From Basidiobolus meristosporus CBS 931.73 (Eukaryota > Basidiobolomycota > Basidiobolomycetes > Basidiobolales > Basidiobolaceae): DNA of 64,000 nucleotides. The position numbers were made by a program, and so were the translations under genes. The DNA lies in the NCBI GenBank assembly GCA_002104905.1, contig MCFE01000283.1, forward strand, positions 39,449-103,448. Reading direction: 5' to 3'. Shown piece after piece: positions 20,100-30,262 of the stretch. Each line of letters opens with the position of its first letter. The stretch's first letter is position 1. The notes beneath the pieces are model-generated. The model ran no database searches. It worked only from the letters and a program-made list of their open reading frames with translations, and was not told the DNA's origin.

Positions 20100-21000
20100 T
20101 TCTCAATAATTCAGGAGAAGATTGCTCACAGGATGATTACAGGAGCTTGAAGCTGGACTTCCTGTTAGGACAAGACTTGGCAAAGTGGCCTGGCTAACCA
20201 CAGTAAAGGCAGAGGTTTGCCTGTTGACATCTAGATCTTTCTTCTTTTGTGAGTTTCTTATATTTAGCACTGTCAATTTGCATAGGATCATCAGGCTTAG
20301 TGTTGGGTGACTGGATTACTAGGAAGAAGGTTGGCCAGAATTTCTGTTTCTTCTGGAAAAGACAATTGTCACATTGGATTGCTTGATGAATAGCTTCACC
20401 CAAAGTAGTTGGGCCAGGGAGAGTGAGAAGTAGGTCACTGACTTCATCACTGAGCCCATCTTGAAATGATCTAATTAGGGCAGTGTCACCCCAAAGGCTC
20501 AAATCACTGGCTGGTAGCCAGAATTCAGAAGCATACACAGATGCAGGTCTGTTTCCTTGCTTCAGGCTCTTGATCTTGTTGGCAGAAGTTCTGGCTTGGT
20601 CAGTGTTGCTAAATGTTAGCTCCATTTCTGTGAGGATGGCATGGTACTTGCTGAGTAGAGGGGAGTTGGTTTCCACCAAAGGGGAGAACCATTTGTGGGC
20701 AGTTCCAGTAAGCAGGTTAGAGATATAATCAACTTTTGCTTGATCTGTTGGGAACCAATTGGGTTGTAGTGACAAGTGGTGTTACACTATTTTGATTAAA
20801 CCTTGGAATTCATTCTGGGAGCCACCAAACCTGGTAGTTGAAGTGATCTTGGGATCATGGTAGGAGGGAGCCTGGATAGGCTGTTGAGCATTTTGGCTCT
20901 GGAGCTGAGCAACAGAGTTCTGAGGTCTGCATTGTCTTGTGGCAGCTGGGCAAAGGCAGCCATGAGACTTGCAAAGTTATACTCTGGACTGGATATGTCA
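20100..21000 (-). pseudogene. Gypsy gag with CCHC zinc knuckle (broken)
   Basis: The open part (20194-20775) encodes a capsid-like region: NWFPTDQAKVDYISNLLTGTAHKWF…, RTSANKIKSLKQG, SVYASEFW, LIRSFQDGLSDEVSDLL. It ends LCLYCG then TAG, and the frame continues PGHFAKSCP, so the knuckle C-x2-C-x4-H-x4-C is intact apart from a Gln-to-stop change. Upstream of 20775 the same frame has a TAA, but homologous gag residues (PKITSTTRFGGSQNEFQG) continue to about 20870. The true start is not identifiable. Confidence 0.8.
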
Positions 21001-21417
21001 TAGTAGCAGGGGGCAGAGAAGTCTCTTGGACTTGTTCAGGAATACTGGATATTGCTAGCTAATTTGTGGGTTATAAAGCCACTTAGTTTGTCAAGAATAC
21101 AATTATTGAGCCACAATCCCCAACTTTGAATAAGTTAGTGTCACTTCAGAAGGTACTGGCTTTAATGATCCTTTGATAGAGTATTGTACTAAAGCTTGCA
21201 ATAATGTAACAACTGTAAACTACACCAGCAGGGTAATAAAGTGAATGCAGCTTTGGCCAATAATCTTACAAAGATAAAGTATCTTTGCCTTTAGAGGACA
21301 AGACTAGGGAAAAATCCAGGGTGATACCCATGGTAGGTATTCCTTTACAAGTTCTTCTTAAGAACTTTAGGTAGAAGGCAGAGTTCCACAGGTAAGTCAG
21401 GAGCAGTCTGATAAAAC

Positions 21418-21965
21418 TGTTATGAATAGACACAAGGCAGGAGAGTAGAGCTAGGCAAGGCAGGACTAGGAAAGGACTTAGGTGTGGATCAACAAGGCAA
21501 GACATGTTTCCTAGGCAAGGTGAATTTCCAAGACAAGTCTGTTTATTCAAGACCTGTGTTTATCAGACTGAGGAATACATAAGGGGGTATAGAACTATAT
21601 ATACTTTTTGGCAATATGGATGCCAAGAGATATTGGCTAATACTGATGGGGTTCTGAGGATGAGGCACAGTAAGTGTGCCAAGATAGAACATACTAAAAG
21701 AACAGACTTGAATATCACATGGAGATATGTCAGGGGTCAACTGATCATGTTACTTGGTCATGTGACATGTAGCTACAATATATGGCATGGGACTACATAA
21801 ACTCTAATGGGAAGCTTCCATAGAATGTTCCATTGTGTAATGTTGACTTGGAGCTTTCAAGAAGTTGCTAGAATGTAGTAGAACTTTCTAGAAGGAACTG
21901 GGATTTCTTCACTGACTTGATTTGGCTAGATAATAGGAGACCAGGGATGTCATGTGATTGCAACA
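21418..21965 (-). repeat. Gypsy 5' LTR (548 bp)
   Basis: Plus-strand ends are TGTTATGAATAG… and …GATTGCAACA, followed by the CAAGG target duplication. It is longer than the other LTR by small insertions such as the extra ttacttggtcatg at about 21751. No conventional primer-binding site beginning TGG is visible directly inside it; the adjacent minus-strand sequence is GTTTTATCAGACTG. Confidence 0.88.
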
Positions 21966-21970
21966 CAAGG

Positions 21971-22330
21971 CATATGGTAGCTTTGCAGATTATATACTGA
22001 AAAGCTATACAGAGGAGAGAGGAGTATGCCAGTTACAGCAGGTATGCATGTATGTAGAGGTTGGTTATCAGTGGCCATGGCTTTCTCTTGTTGAAACTAG
22101 ATGTGGAATACCAATGGTAATAGTTGCTGAGCTAGTAAAAGGCTTAATTGAACAGTGAAATATACAAATAGCACAAGGGGAGGTGGAATAATAAAATAGC
22201 ATTTGGCTAATTGGTACAGTAGCACTATATATGACCAGCAGTTGGCTGCTATGCTTGCATGCTAAGCATGACAGAGGTCTGTACACTGGCTGCCAAAACA
22301 ATGTCAGACTTTTTGCTGCTTAAAGCTGAT
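21971..22330 (+). mobile_element. CACTA remnant, right of Gypsy insertion
   Basis: catatggtagctttgcagat aligns with ggatatggcaactttgcaag at 219, and homology with 225-500 continues (gtagaggttgg…, tagatgtggaataccaa…, caaggggaggtgga…). No open frame remains. Confidence 0.65.
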
Positions 22331-24000
22331 AAAATATGCTGAACAGCTGTCAAGATTACTGGCATCCTTACTGCTGTATTGGTCAGTGCAGACAGCACCA
22401 CACTGTTACAACCCCACCTTAACATTGTACAGAGGGCAAAGCTTTCTAAACTGTTAGCATAGTTTTGACCTCATTGTGGGATCATGGCAAGGCAGCATTG
22501 GTGCTTAGTGCAATAGCATCAAGATTAGATGGTGCCAATGGCCAATGTTCCCAGTAGGTATAATCAAGTAGCAGTGATTGAAATGTTGTGTTGGTAACAG
22601 CATCTGAGAAATGCAGTACCTCAACTTGAGCTTCTACTTGGCCTAGACAGGGTGTAAAAGTGACAGGAAAAAGTTCTTTCTGAGCAAAAGTTAGAACAAG
22701 GACACAATATACAGCACCATTATAGATGAGATCTGCATGTTTAACTAGACTAGGGTTAGGGACTTGTGTTGTGACCAGTGTTCTCAAGAACTATTTAAGT
22801 CTTTCTGCATAACAGGTTTCTTGGATAAGGTGAAATCTAGTGTAGTTTAGTTGCACATCTATTATTGATGTCAGATATCTCAGCATTACAACAGACCTGG
22901 ACTGGGAAGGCTGCTGGATGATTACATTGGCTCAAAGCTAGACCCCATCCCCATGCCTAGTGCTTCAGAGCAGCCTGGTCTGCAGCAATACAGTTAGAAG
23001 CAGGTTGGTGGCTGTTGGCTCTTCTCACTATTCATTAATGTCTTTTACTTGGCACAGTCTATGAATATACCTTCTAACTCAGTCCATACAAAAGATACAC
23101 AGAGATGGCATAATATGATGCAGATTCAGTAACAGTGTTTAATTGGATTGTACCTCACTACCAAATACTTAAGCTTCCATATATCTCTGTTTTTGCCTGT
23201 TCACTGTTTGCTGACTTATGCAAGTATGCTTATCAAGTCAATGCTTGCAGGTGCTGGAGCAAAACATTAAGAACAACAAATGCTAATAGCCTGAAGAAAT
23301 ATACCACAGGTTTGATAAGAGGTGGATACACTGTAATCCAAGGGCCACAGTGCTGAAGAATAGCAGCCATACATCTTTAGTCCTGATTGCACTGTCAACA
23401 TTGACTGCAAATCTCCCAATTGCAAGCACAGCATCCATCCTGAGTGCCATATGCAAAAAAAGTAAAATGCATATGTAATAATGTGGATGATGACTTCTCA
23501 GTAGTGTAGCAATGTAAATAGTATTGAGTATTTGCTCCTATATATGCAGTATTGCACACCAATGGGCAAGTGCTTATTAGCCAGGCCACTCACCCATGCA
23601 ATAGTTGCATTACATAAAGAGAAAGAGCTGTGTATCACTTGGTCAATAGTTTTTGCATCTTGCTGCTAGCTCATTAGTAACTAAGGGTTACAATGATATT
23701 GATGCAACAAAACATTAGGAAACCCATCTTTCTGTATACTAATGAGCTTGCTTGGTGCAGTATTATCTCACTATAATTAAGTTGTGTTGTAGTTTGTTAT
23801 ATGTAGTTGTGAACTAAGAGAATGAGAATGGCTCACATAAAAAATTTGCTTAATCAAATTGATCAACTATTGGCTGTTATTTTGTAGAAACTGGCCCATT
23901 ATACCGGCACCTTAATTGCACATATGAAATCCTGACTGAAACCAGGATAATATAGATCACGTTGTTTAATTAACCGTGGGTGCTGTATTTCACATTGTAT
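22331..24000. other. CpG-poor transposon-derived DNA, no intact gene
   Basis: A minus-strand frame of 101 codons (22482-22787, without ATG) and another of 64 codons (23395-23589, Cys-rich) are the longest stretches. Neither resembles a known domain. CpG depletion like that of the flanking elements suggests old repeat DNA. CpG becomes normal from about 24.0 kb. Confidence 0.5.
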
Positions 24001-24120
24001 AGTAGCCATAAGCGATATTTGTTGTCTGTCCAAAAAAGGAATGGGCCATTGTGAGTGCGGTGGGAGTGCGGCAAGATATATACATGTACTTGCCTGGTAT
24101 GATATACAACCGTTGATACA

Positions 24121-25146
24121 ATGAGCAGCACTTACCTGAAAGCCCTACTGTTGATGGGAGAGGTTTCTAGCCGTGAAGAAGGATTCAAAATACTTGCTTT
24201 AGTGTGTAGCACACTCCAGCAGCTGGGAATTTGCCAATTACATCTTCAGAATGGCATTTTAAATGCTTCGTGGCACGGGGGAGAATATCAAGAGGAAGAT
24301 GTGGCTGTCGGGGGGATACAGATAGGTGACTTGCTACCCACGGAAGGGGCTTTGCCAGACGCACCACCACACTCTGCAATGGATCCAGAGCACAATAATG
24401 ATGCGCAAGGAGACCAACCAGCTGATGATGCGGTTGTCAGCCGACTGGTGGGCGGCGAGGATATATCCCAAAATCCTGGCACCAGTGAAAACAATGTCTT
24501 GACCTTTATTGAAGATATATGTAAGGCTGCTGTTGAGGCTACAACGGGTGTGATGTCTTCTGAGTCACTCACTGCTCAAGAGAATCCAAGTCCGCTCTAC
24601 ACAGTGAACAACGCTGAAGAAATGTTACAAGAAATGGTCAACTTGCAAGAGGCAATCAGCAACCTGGACTTGCTGCTGCCGGGACCAAAGCAAAGTGCCA
24701 ACTTGAAATACTATTCGTTATATGAGTACTTCAGTATGTTTGCAAGACAACAGCTTAGAAGCAACAGTACACGCCATTTGACTAACCCCATTGCTGTGAA
24801 CAAACATATATTGCGAGCACTGAGACGTAAGATGAGAGAGCAGAGCCCTGAGTTTAACTATCATCGCTTTAAGAGGATATTGGATCGAGCTGGCCCTTTA
24901 TTCATGCTAACAAACTTTTTGGGGCCTGAGATCCTCAACTACGAGCAGGTGTTTACGGCAAACCGTCTAGCCAATCTGAAAGCGAAGGGACTTCGATCGG
25001 TATATTCATTTTTTATTGGAAATCCTAATTTCCGCAACATGTTCGCCGATCCAACCAAGGAAAGCATGTATGATCTATTTAGTGCCGAACTCCTATTTGA
25101 TTCATTTAAAAGCAAATATTGGACAATGCCATCAGCTAATGAATAA
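24121..25146 (+). CDS. Hypothetical protein, 341 aa, single exon
   Basis: The frame is intact from ATG to TAA. TATA-like words (gatatatacatg, gatatacaac) lie within about 50 bp upstream. The first 60 residues are hydrophobic/helical but not a signal peptide (LGICQLHLQNGILNASW). Residues 70-160 are acidic and Gly/Asp/Glu-rich. Residues 195-341 look globular and helical, with basic patches (RALRRKMREQSPEFNYHRF) and a conserved-looking end (GNPNFRNMF, ELLFDSFKSKYW). No domain is recognised and no second copy exists in the window. It sits at the boundary between the CpG-poor transposon block and the secreted-protein array. It is probably intracellular. Confidence 0.6.
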   Translation: MSSTYLKALLLMGEVSSREEGFKILALVCSTLQQLGICQLHLQNGILNASWHGGEYQEEDVAVGGIQIGDLLPTEGALPDAPPHSAMDPEHNNDAQGDQPADDAVVSRLVGGEDISQNPGTSENNVLTFIEDICKAAVEATTGVMSSESLTAQENPSPLYTVNNAEEMLQEMVNLQEAISNLDLLLPGPKQSANLKYYSLYEYFSMFARQQLRSNSTRHLTNPIAVNKHILRALRRKMREQSPEFNYHRFKRILDRAGPLFMLTNFLGPEILNYEQVFTANRLANLKAKGLRSVYSFFIGNPNFRNMFADPTKESMYDLFSAELLFDSFKSKYWTMPSANE

Positions 25147-25218
25147 ATGTTGTTGTGAACCGTTGCTCCTTTCAAAGAAAATGCTGTAGTGAATCACTGC
25201 TCTTTTCACAGAAAATAG

Positions 25219-25575
25219 CAAATAATATGGGTAATTAAGTGCAGTCGTCGGTACATTCAGTGTCACTACAGGATAAGTATACTTCGAGTCCTGATTAGCA
25301 CAATCATCGCCACATAGGATAAGGGCTCCCTTCAACTTCCGGTGTGGAGTAGATCTCCTCTTGTGCGGGCTGAATCATAATAATGGGGTAATCAGAGTGT
25401 TCAGCCCCCTTCAGTTTGGCGTACTCAGATGCACTGGCTGAACCTTCTACTTCGAGGTTGGGCCTGCTTGAAGTTAACACTAAGACTTTTGTCACTAATG
25501 GTGCTAATAGTGTTCAGATAGCCATGCTTTCTGGTCACGGTGGTGAACACTTGACGCAACGTTGGTACTTGGTCA
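25219..25575 (-). pseudogene. Family B relic (first in array)
   Basis: Minus-strand frames match family B piecewise: HGGEH region (VFTTVTRKH equivalent at about 25530-25560), LEVEGSASASEYAKLKGAEH (25400-25460), and the C-terminal Cys repeat region with internal deletions. The signal peptide and N-terminal Cys region are missing. It corresponds to a B-prime copy at the left edge of the array. Confidence 0.7.
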
Positions 25576-25659
25576 AAGACAGAACCCTAAATATAGCTCA
25601 GTATACTATCGAATGATGGCAGTAAAGATATTAATTCATCCGTAATCCCACAAAGTAAC

Positions 25660-25775
25660 TACAGGCTTCTTTATCACGAGAGTAGCTTAGCATTCTACGG
25701 CAATGGAATTAAGAACTACGTAAGAACGACGCCATTCCTGTGTGCTCACCTCAAGCCATAGTATGAATCATTGTG
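25660..25775 (+). promoter_or_regulatory. Conserved array spacer element (TATA-ATG-GTAAG motif), copy 1
   Basis: aagaactacgtaagaacga at 25710 followed by cattcctgtgtgctcacctc is repeated in each array unit (32371, 36341, 40135, 43640), with a relic at 51581. Here the ATG is replaced (gcaatggaattaag) and 12 bp of the downstream part are missing, so this is a degenerate copy. The function is unknown. Confidence 0.4.
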
Positions 25776-26055
25776 GTTTATCTCTTCACAACCGCAAATG
25801 CCATTCCAAAGTGGAATTGAAGAGAAATGTTTATTTACTTTTCTTCATGTACTGAAGTGATTGGTCGCCTGGATTACGGTGTTAATCAACACCTATTCAC
25901 TGATCATTGCAATGAAAGTGAAACGCTGATTAACTTTACTCACCTTTGCTGCATAGTTTAGTAAACTGGGTTTGGTTGCTGATGATCGCTGATGAATCTA
26001 GCAAAGCATACATAAAAGCAACTGTTTGCCTTCCAGTGTGTCATCAAGAGCCAAC

Positions 26056-26457
26056 ATGCAACGCACTTTACGCATTCTATCCGCCTTTGTATTCCTATTC
26101 GGTGTATCTTATGCATCGCCCATTGCAACGTATGACAACCAGCAAGTAGACCAGGATCCGTGGACTTCGACAGTGAACCATTAATGCCATATACACTCAA
26201 CATACTATCAACTAGAGTCTCCAGACGCCTATCCATTGTTGGACAACGCTCAGACTAATTCTGCACAGAATGCTGAGGCACTTTCCAACCAGAATCAATA
26301 TGAGCAAGTGCAGCAAGTAGATCAGACATTGTACCAACCATCTGCGTCGACATATGCGCCATCATTTACTCCCGATGAGGATGACACTCAAGACTCGAGT
26401 GACGACGACAATCAGCCATCGTGTAAACGTAGACGTGGATACAGAGGCGGCTTTTGA
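26056..26457 (+). pseudogene. Family A pseudogene, frameshifted
   Basis: It starts with the family signal peptide (MQRTLRILSAFVFLFGVSYA) and then small deletions near 26150-26180 shift the frame to a TAA after STVNH. From 26236 a second frame carries the rest of family A: LLDNAQTNSAQNAEALSNQN, DQTLYQP, the acidic DEDDTQDSSDDD stretch and a shortened tail (CKRRRGYRGGF) lacking the second Cys. Upstream sequence matches the promoters of intact A copies, including cataaaag at about 26012. Confidence 0.85.
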
Positions 26458-27050
26458 TGAAATCGGATCGTGTAAACACTAGTTTGGCATTCATAATAAT
26501 CCTATCAAATAATTGCTATTTCTGCAAGCTATCAAACGCACATTTCTTCTGCAAGCAAGATTATACCAACTGACATCAGGAAGAAATAGCGGAGACGTGA
26601 CCACAGGGATGAGTGGAATGAGGATCAACAGAAACAATCAAGTATAGATAGGAATACGCAGCACTCTTCTGTCAGCCATATATGTTCAGAGCATCATGAT
26701 AGAGAACAATAATGAACATTCAATAGGTACCAGCATTCTGGTAACGACTCCTCACATGATAGTGTGAATCATTTTGGTTTCTATAAATGGTTAAATTACT
26801 AAAATGGAATGTGGTGAGTAGTTGTGGTGAGCAACAGATGGATGATGATATAAGCAATGTAGATCGATGGCACATAGGTTCAATTGGCTGTGCATTGTTT
26901 TTATCCTAATTTTTGTCCTTTGATGATTGGCCACATAGAATAGCTATCAACATAGGATTAGCTTCACTCAACTGAGCTTCGATTGCTGATGATCGTTGAT
27001 AAATCTTGTCCATCAAACATAAAGCAACTGTTTACATTACAGTGTGTAAC
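26458..27050. other. Array spacer between A and A-prime
   Basis: Repeated in each unit (29151-29636, 33237-33662, 40955-41404). It carries cattcataataa-type sequence close to the A stop codon, a block tgagtggaatgag…, a ttggcc(a/g)ca block and an upstream piece of the A-type promoter (gctgatgatcgttgataaat). No gene is seen. Confidence 0.5.
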
Positions 27051-27408
27051 ATGCAACGTAATTTCCGCATCTTATCCACCTTAGTATTCCTATTCGGTGT
27101 ATCCTGTGCATCGCCCATTGCTACATATGGTAGCCAACAAGTAGACCTAGGTGTCCCGGTGGACTATGGGGACTGAACCATCGATGCCATATGCACCGAC
27201 TGACTACCAGCTGGAGTCCCCAGTCACCTATCCCTTGTTGGTCAATGTTCAAACTGATTCCGCACTAAATGCTCAGGCACTTTCCAACCATCTACGTCAA
27301 CATATGTGCAATCATTTACCCCAGGCGAGGATGAGATCCAAGACTCAAGTGACGACGACGATCAGCCATCGTGTACACCGTAGTGGTAGATACAGAGACA
27401 GCTATTGA
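27051..27408 (+). pseudogene. Family A-prime pseudogene
   Basis: ATG and signal peptide (MQRNFRILSTLVFLFGVSCA) are present, followed by a TGA after DYGD. Downstream, the sequence jumps from the first CCAACCA (ALSN) directly to the second CCAACCA, losing the 49 bp that encode the shared core (NQ-x-x-QVQQVDQTLYQ), which also shifts the frame. The tail sequence (GRYRDSY in another frame) is retained. The same 49-bp deletion is seen in the A-prime copies at 29637, 33663 and 44215. Confidence 0.85.
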
Positions 27409-28071
27409 TAAGAATAGGTTTAATACCATTGTGATCCCAGTATAATAAATAAGAAAATGTATTGTAAAATCGACATCACTCTAGTTTCCCTATTGATGTA
27501 AGCTATCAAATGCACGCAATTCTTCCGCGAACCAGTTTCTGACAATAAACACCAGGAAAAAGCCACAAAAGAGACATGACCAAAGGGATGGGTGGAACAA
27601 CGGCGAGTATCGGCAGAGATTGAGGTAAGGGAAAGAGCCGAACAAGCACCAATTTTCAAAATTACAATAAGAATGCATATTAGTTATGTGCTGGTAATGG
27701 TAGTGAGCAATAGTTAGGATTTCGTATTTTATCGCTCTGCTGGTGTTCATTGCTAAATTCACTCGGGAACATATAGCATGGGAACCATTATCACATGGTT
27801 ACAACATTGATGGTAGCAATAGTTCATTAACTTTGATGAACTCACACTTTATCAGATTGAAAAGCAGCATTCGCTCTACCATCATCGGCTCAATCGCATT
27901 GATATCGCGTAGTTTATATGGTTACAGCACGATAAATACACTGATAAATACACCAATGTATACCTAATATATACACATATGCTTTTGATATTTCAGCTGT
28001 AGTGTGGTAATTCACGGATTACGGCTGATGATGTTTCATATTAATATTAGGTAGCCTAATGATATATTTAT
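27409..28071. other. Array spacer A-prime to C; family B gene missing
   Basis: The left part (27626-27740) is the standard A-prime to B spacer (taagggaaagagccgaacaa; also at 34225, 37335, 41660). At about 27743 it joins ttcattgctaaattcactcg…aacatatagcatgggaacca, which is the upstream promoter of a family B gene (compare 30855-30900). The B coding sequence that should lie between is gone, so this unit lost B by a deletion that left its TATA region. Confidence 0.65.
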
Positions 28072-28447
28072 TTAATCAATGTATCGATTCCCACTGAAAT
28101 ATCTGATCTTGAAGTACTTATATGCAGACCTCTTGTACTTCTTCTGGCCTCCACCGTAGCCACGGGTGGCTGGCTGAGTGATGATGATCTGGGGCTGTTG
28201 CTGCTTAGGCTGATAGAGGGTTTGGTTGATAACCTGCGCTTGGTCAAACTGATTAGAGTTCGACAGGGCATCAGCATCACTGAACGAGTGAACGTTCACT
28301 CTGTCCAACAATGCCTTTCTGGGTTGCATGTCGGCTACATTGAAGTTTGGCATGTTGTAGGATGACTCTGGCTGAGTTGAAGTGTCATCCATTGAGTCCT
28401 CACCTTCGCCCTCATTCTCATCCATATAGTGATCACCCTCGTCCTGT
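28072..28447 (-). pseudogene. Family C pseudogene, 5' truncated
   Basis: The C-terminal 117 codons are open (MDENEGEGEDSMDD…, ALSNSNQFDQAQVINQTLYQP, QKKYKRSAYKYFKIRYFSGN) but homology ends at caccctcgtcctg (28446). There the sequence switches to the spacer that normally precedes gene A (accaaagtggtatagc). The signal peptide, the two N-terminal Cys and the promoter are missing. The core has N for the usual D in DQTLYQP. Confidence 0.85.
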
Positions 28448-28715
28448 CATACCAAAGTGGTATAGCACGCCCAGAATTGAAGAGAAATGTTGATTTATTT
28501 TTCTTGATGTGCTGAAGTGATTGGTCGCTTGAATTACGGTGTTAATCAACTCTTACTCACTGATCATTGCAATGAAAGTGAAATGCTGATTAACTTTACT
28601 CACCTTTGCTTCATAATTTAGTAAACTGGGTTTGGTTGCTGATGATCGTTGATGGATCTAGCAAACCATACATAAAAGCAACTGTTTGCCTTCCAGTGTG
28701 TCATCAAGAGCCAAC

Positions 28716-29150
28716 ATGCAACGCACTTTCCACATTCTATCCGTTTTAGTATTCCTATTCGGTGCATCTTATGCATCGCCCATTGCAACGTATGACAACC
28801 AGCAAGTAGATCAGGGCATCCCGGTGGATTTTGGTGACAATGCCGACAATGATCCATTGATGTCATACACACCAACATACTATCAACTAGAGTCTCCAGA
28901 CACCTATCCATTGTTGGACAACGCTCAGACTAATTCTGCACAGAACGCTGAGGCACTTTCCAACCAGAATCAATTTGAGCAAGTGCAGCAAGTAGATCAG
29001 ACATTGTACCAACCATCTGCACCGACATATGTGCAATCAAATACTCCCGACGAGGATGACACTGAAGACTCGAGTGACGACGACAATCAGCCATCGTGCA
29101 AACGTTGTCAACGACGCTACCGTAGACGTGGATACAGAGGCAGCTCTTGA
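28716..29150 (+). CDS. Family A secreted protein, 144 aa
   Basis: This is an intact single-exon gene. The ATG at 28716 is the first in frame and gives a good signal peptide (residues 1-20, cleavage after SYA). The mature protein has a Tyr/Pro/Asn/Gln-rich region, a core at about 80-100 (ALSNQNQFEQ then DQTLYQP), an acidic stretch at 112-126 (DEDDTEDSSDDD) and a basic Tyr tail at 127-144 with two Cys (SCKRCQRRYRRRGYRG). A TATA-like cataaaag lies 38-45 bp upstream and AATAAA is at 29188-29193. The tail contains dibasic sites that a Kex2-type protease could cut. The family is not recognised from known proteins. Secretion is well supported; function is unknown. Confidence 0.85.
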   Translation: MQRTFHILSVLVFLFGASYASPIATYDNQQVDQGIPVDFGDNADNDPLMSYTPTYYQLESPDTYPLLDNAQTNSAQNAEALSNQNQFEQVQQVDQTLYQPSAPTYVQSNTPDEDDTEDSSDDDNQPSCKRCQRRYRRRGYRGSS

Positions 29151-29636
29151 TTCAATCAGATCATGTAAACACTAGTTTGGCATTCATAATAAATCCCATC
29201 ATATAATCGCTATTTCTGCAAGCTATAAAACACACACATTTCTTCTGCAAACAAGATTATAACAACTGATATCCGGAAGAAACAGCGGAGACGTGACCAC
29301 TGGGATGAGTGGAATGAGCATCATGAACATTCTGGCAATGAACCCTTAAACAATAGTGTGAATCATTTTGGTTTTGTACCCTCCAATTTGCGAGCAATAT
29401 TGAACAAACTACTAAAATGAAATAGTGGTGAGCAATCGTGGATAGCAATAAATGGATGATGGTATAGCTAATGAAATACGTAGATCGATGATACATGAGT
29501 TAAATTGGCTGTGGATTGTTTTTATTGATGATTGGCCACCTAGAATAGCTATCAACTTAGCTGAGCTTCGGCCGCTGATGATTGTTGATAAAACAAAAGC
29601 AACTTTTTGTATTCCAGTGTGTAACTAAGTGCCAAT

Positions 29637-29960
29637 ATGCAACGTAATTTCCGCATTTTATTCACCTTGGTATTCCTATTTGGTGTATCCTGTGCATCGC
29701 CTATTGTTACATATGGCAACCAATAAGTAGACCAGGGTGTCCAAGTGGACTATGAGACTGAACCATCGATTCCATATGCACCGACAGATTGTCAGCTAGA
29801 GTTCCCAGTCACCTATCGTTGTTGGACAATGTTTAAACTAACTCCGCACAGAATGCTCAGGCACTTTCCAACCATCTACGTCGACATATGTGTAACCATT
29901 TACTCCCGACGAGGATGAAGACCAAGACTTGAGTGACGATGACGGTCAGCCACACTCTAG
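29637..29960 (+). pseudogene. Family A-prime pseudogene
   Basis: It starts MQRNFRILFTLVFLFGVSCA and then stops at a TAA in ggcaaccaataag, a stop shared with the copies at 33663 and 44215 (intact A genes have CAGCAA here). The 49-bp core deletion between CCAACCA repeats is present. Homology ends soon after gacgatgacggtcagcc, before the Cys tail. Confidence 0.85.
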
Positions 29961-30262
29961 GATGTCCGATCTCCATATTGACTAAGCCCTTGTTGAGCTT
30001 ATTAAATGAGCCACCCACTACCTCCAAGCAGGACTTAAAGACGTGCATAGCCGAGCTTTACCAGTTTCTTACCCCTCTCCTGAATTGGTGGCTGGACTTC
30101 GGGTCATCAGAGGGAAGTATGGAGATTGGCGTGGTGTTGAGTTTGTCAAACGCTCTTGTTCCCATATTTCGTAATGGCTATATCTCTGCAATCACATATG
30201 AGACGAAAAATAAAATGAATAATGTAACTTTATTGGATTTGGACTTAAGTGCAGTCTTTGGT
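29961..30262. other. Array spacer A-prime to B
   Basis: Matches the corresponding spacers before 34775, 37830 and 42080 (gggtcatcagagggaagt…, gaataatgtaactttattgg). It contains the 3' untranslated region of the B gene; the minus-strand poly(A) signal is within ttcattttatttt-type sequence. No gene is seen. Confidence 0.5.

Larger units (their letters stand above)
16342..21965 (-). mobile_element. Ty3/Gypsy chromovirus-type LTR retrotransposon, full length but inactive
   Basis: The element is 5624 bp in minus orientation, with LTRs at 16342-16873 and 21418-21965 and a 5-bp target duplication CAAGG (16337-16341 and 21966-21970). The domain order is gag with CCHC knuckle, aspartic protease, reverse transcriptase, RNase H, integrase (HHCC and core) and a chromodomain at the extreme C-terminus; the pol stop codon lies directly against the 3' LTR. 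Many in-frame stops and one sizeable deletion (RNase H C-terminus to integrase N-terminus) make it non-functional. Several lesions are C-to-T or G-to-A changes. Confidence 0.92.

Noticed and set aside
26460-26760. Array spacers as LTRs of a retroelement
   Set aside because: The repeated spacers follow gene-cassette duplication and have no TG…CA ends, primer site or polypurine tract.
28068-28280. 70-codon frame overlapping the family C 3' end (also 31173-31385 and 38737-38949)
   Set aside because: It is the same sequence in another frame. The main frame has the signal peptide, core motif and conserved tail in intact copies.
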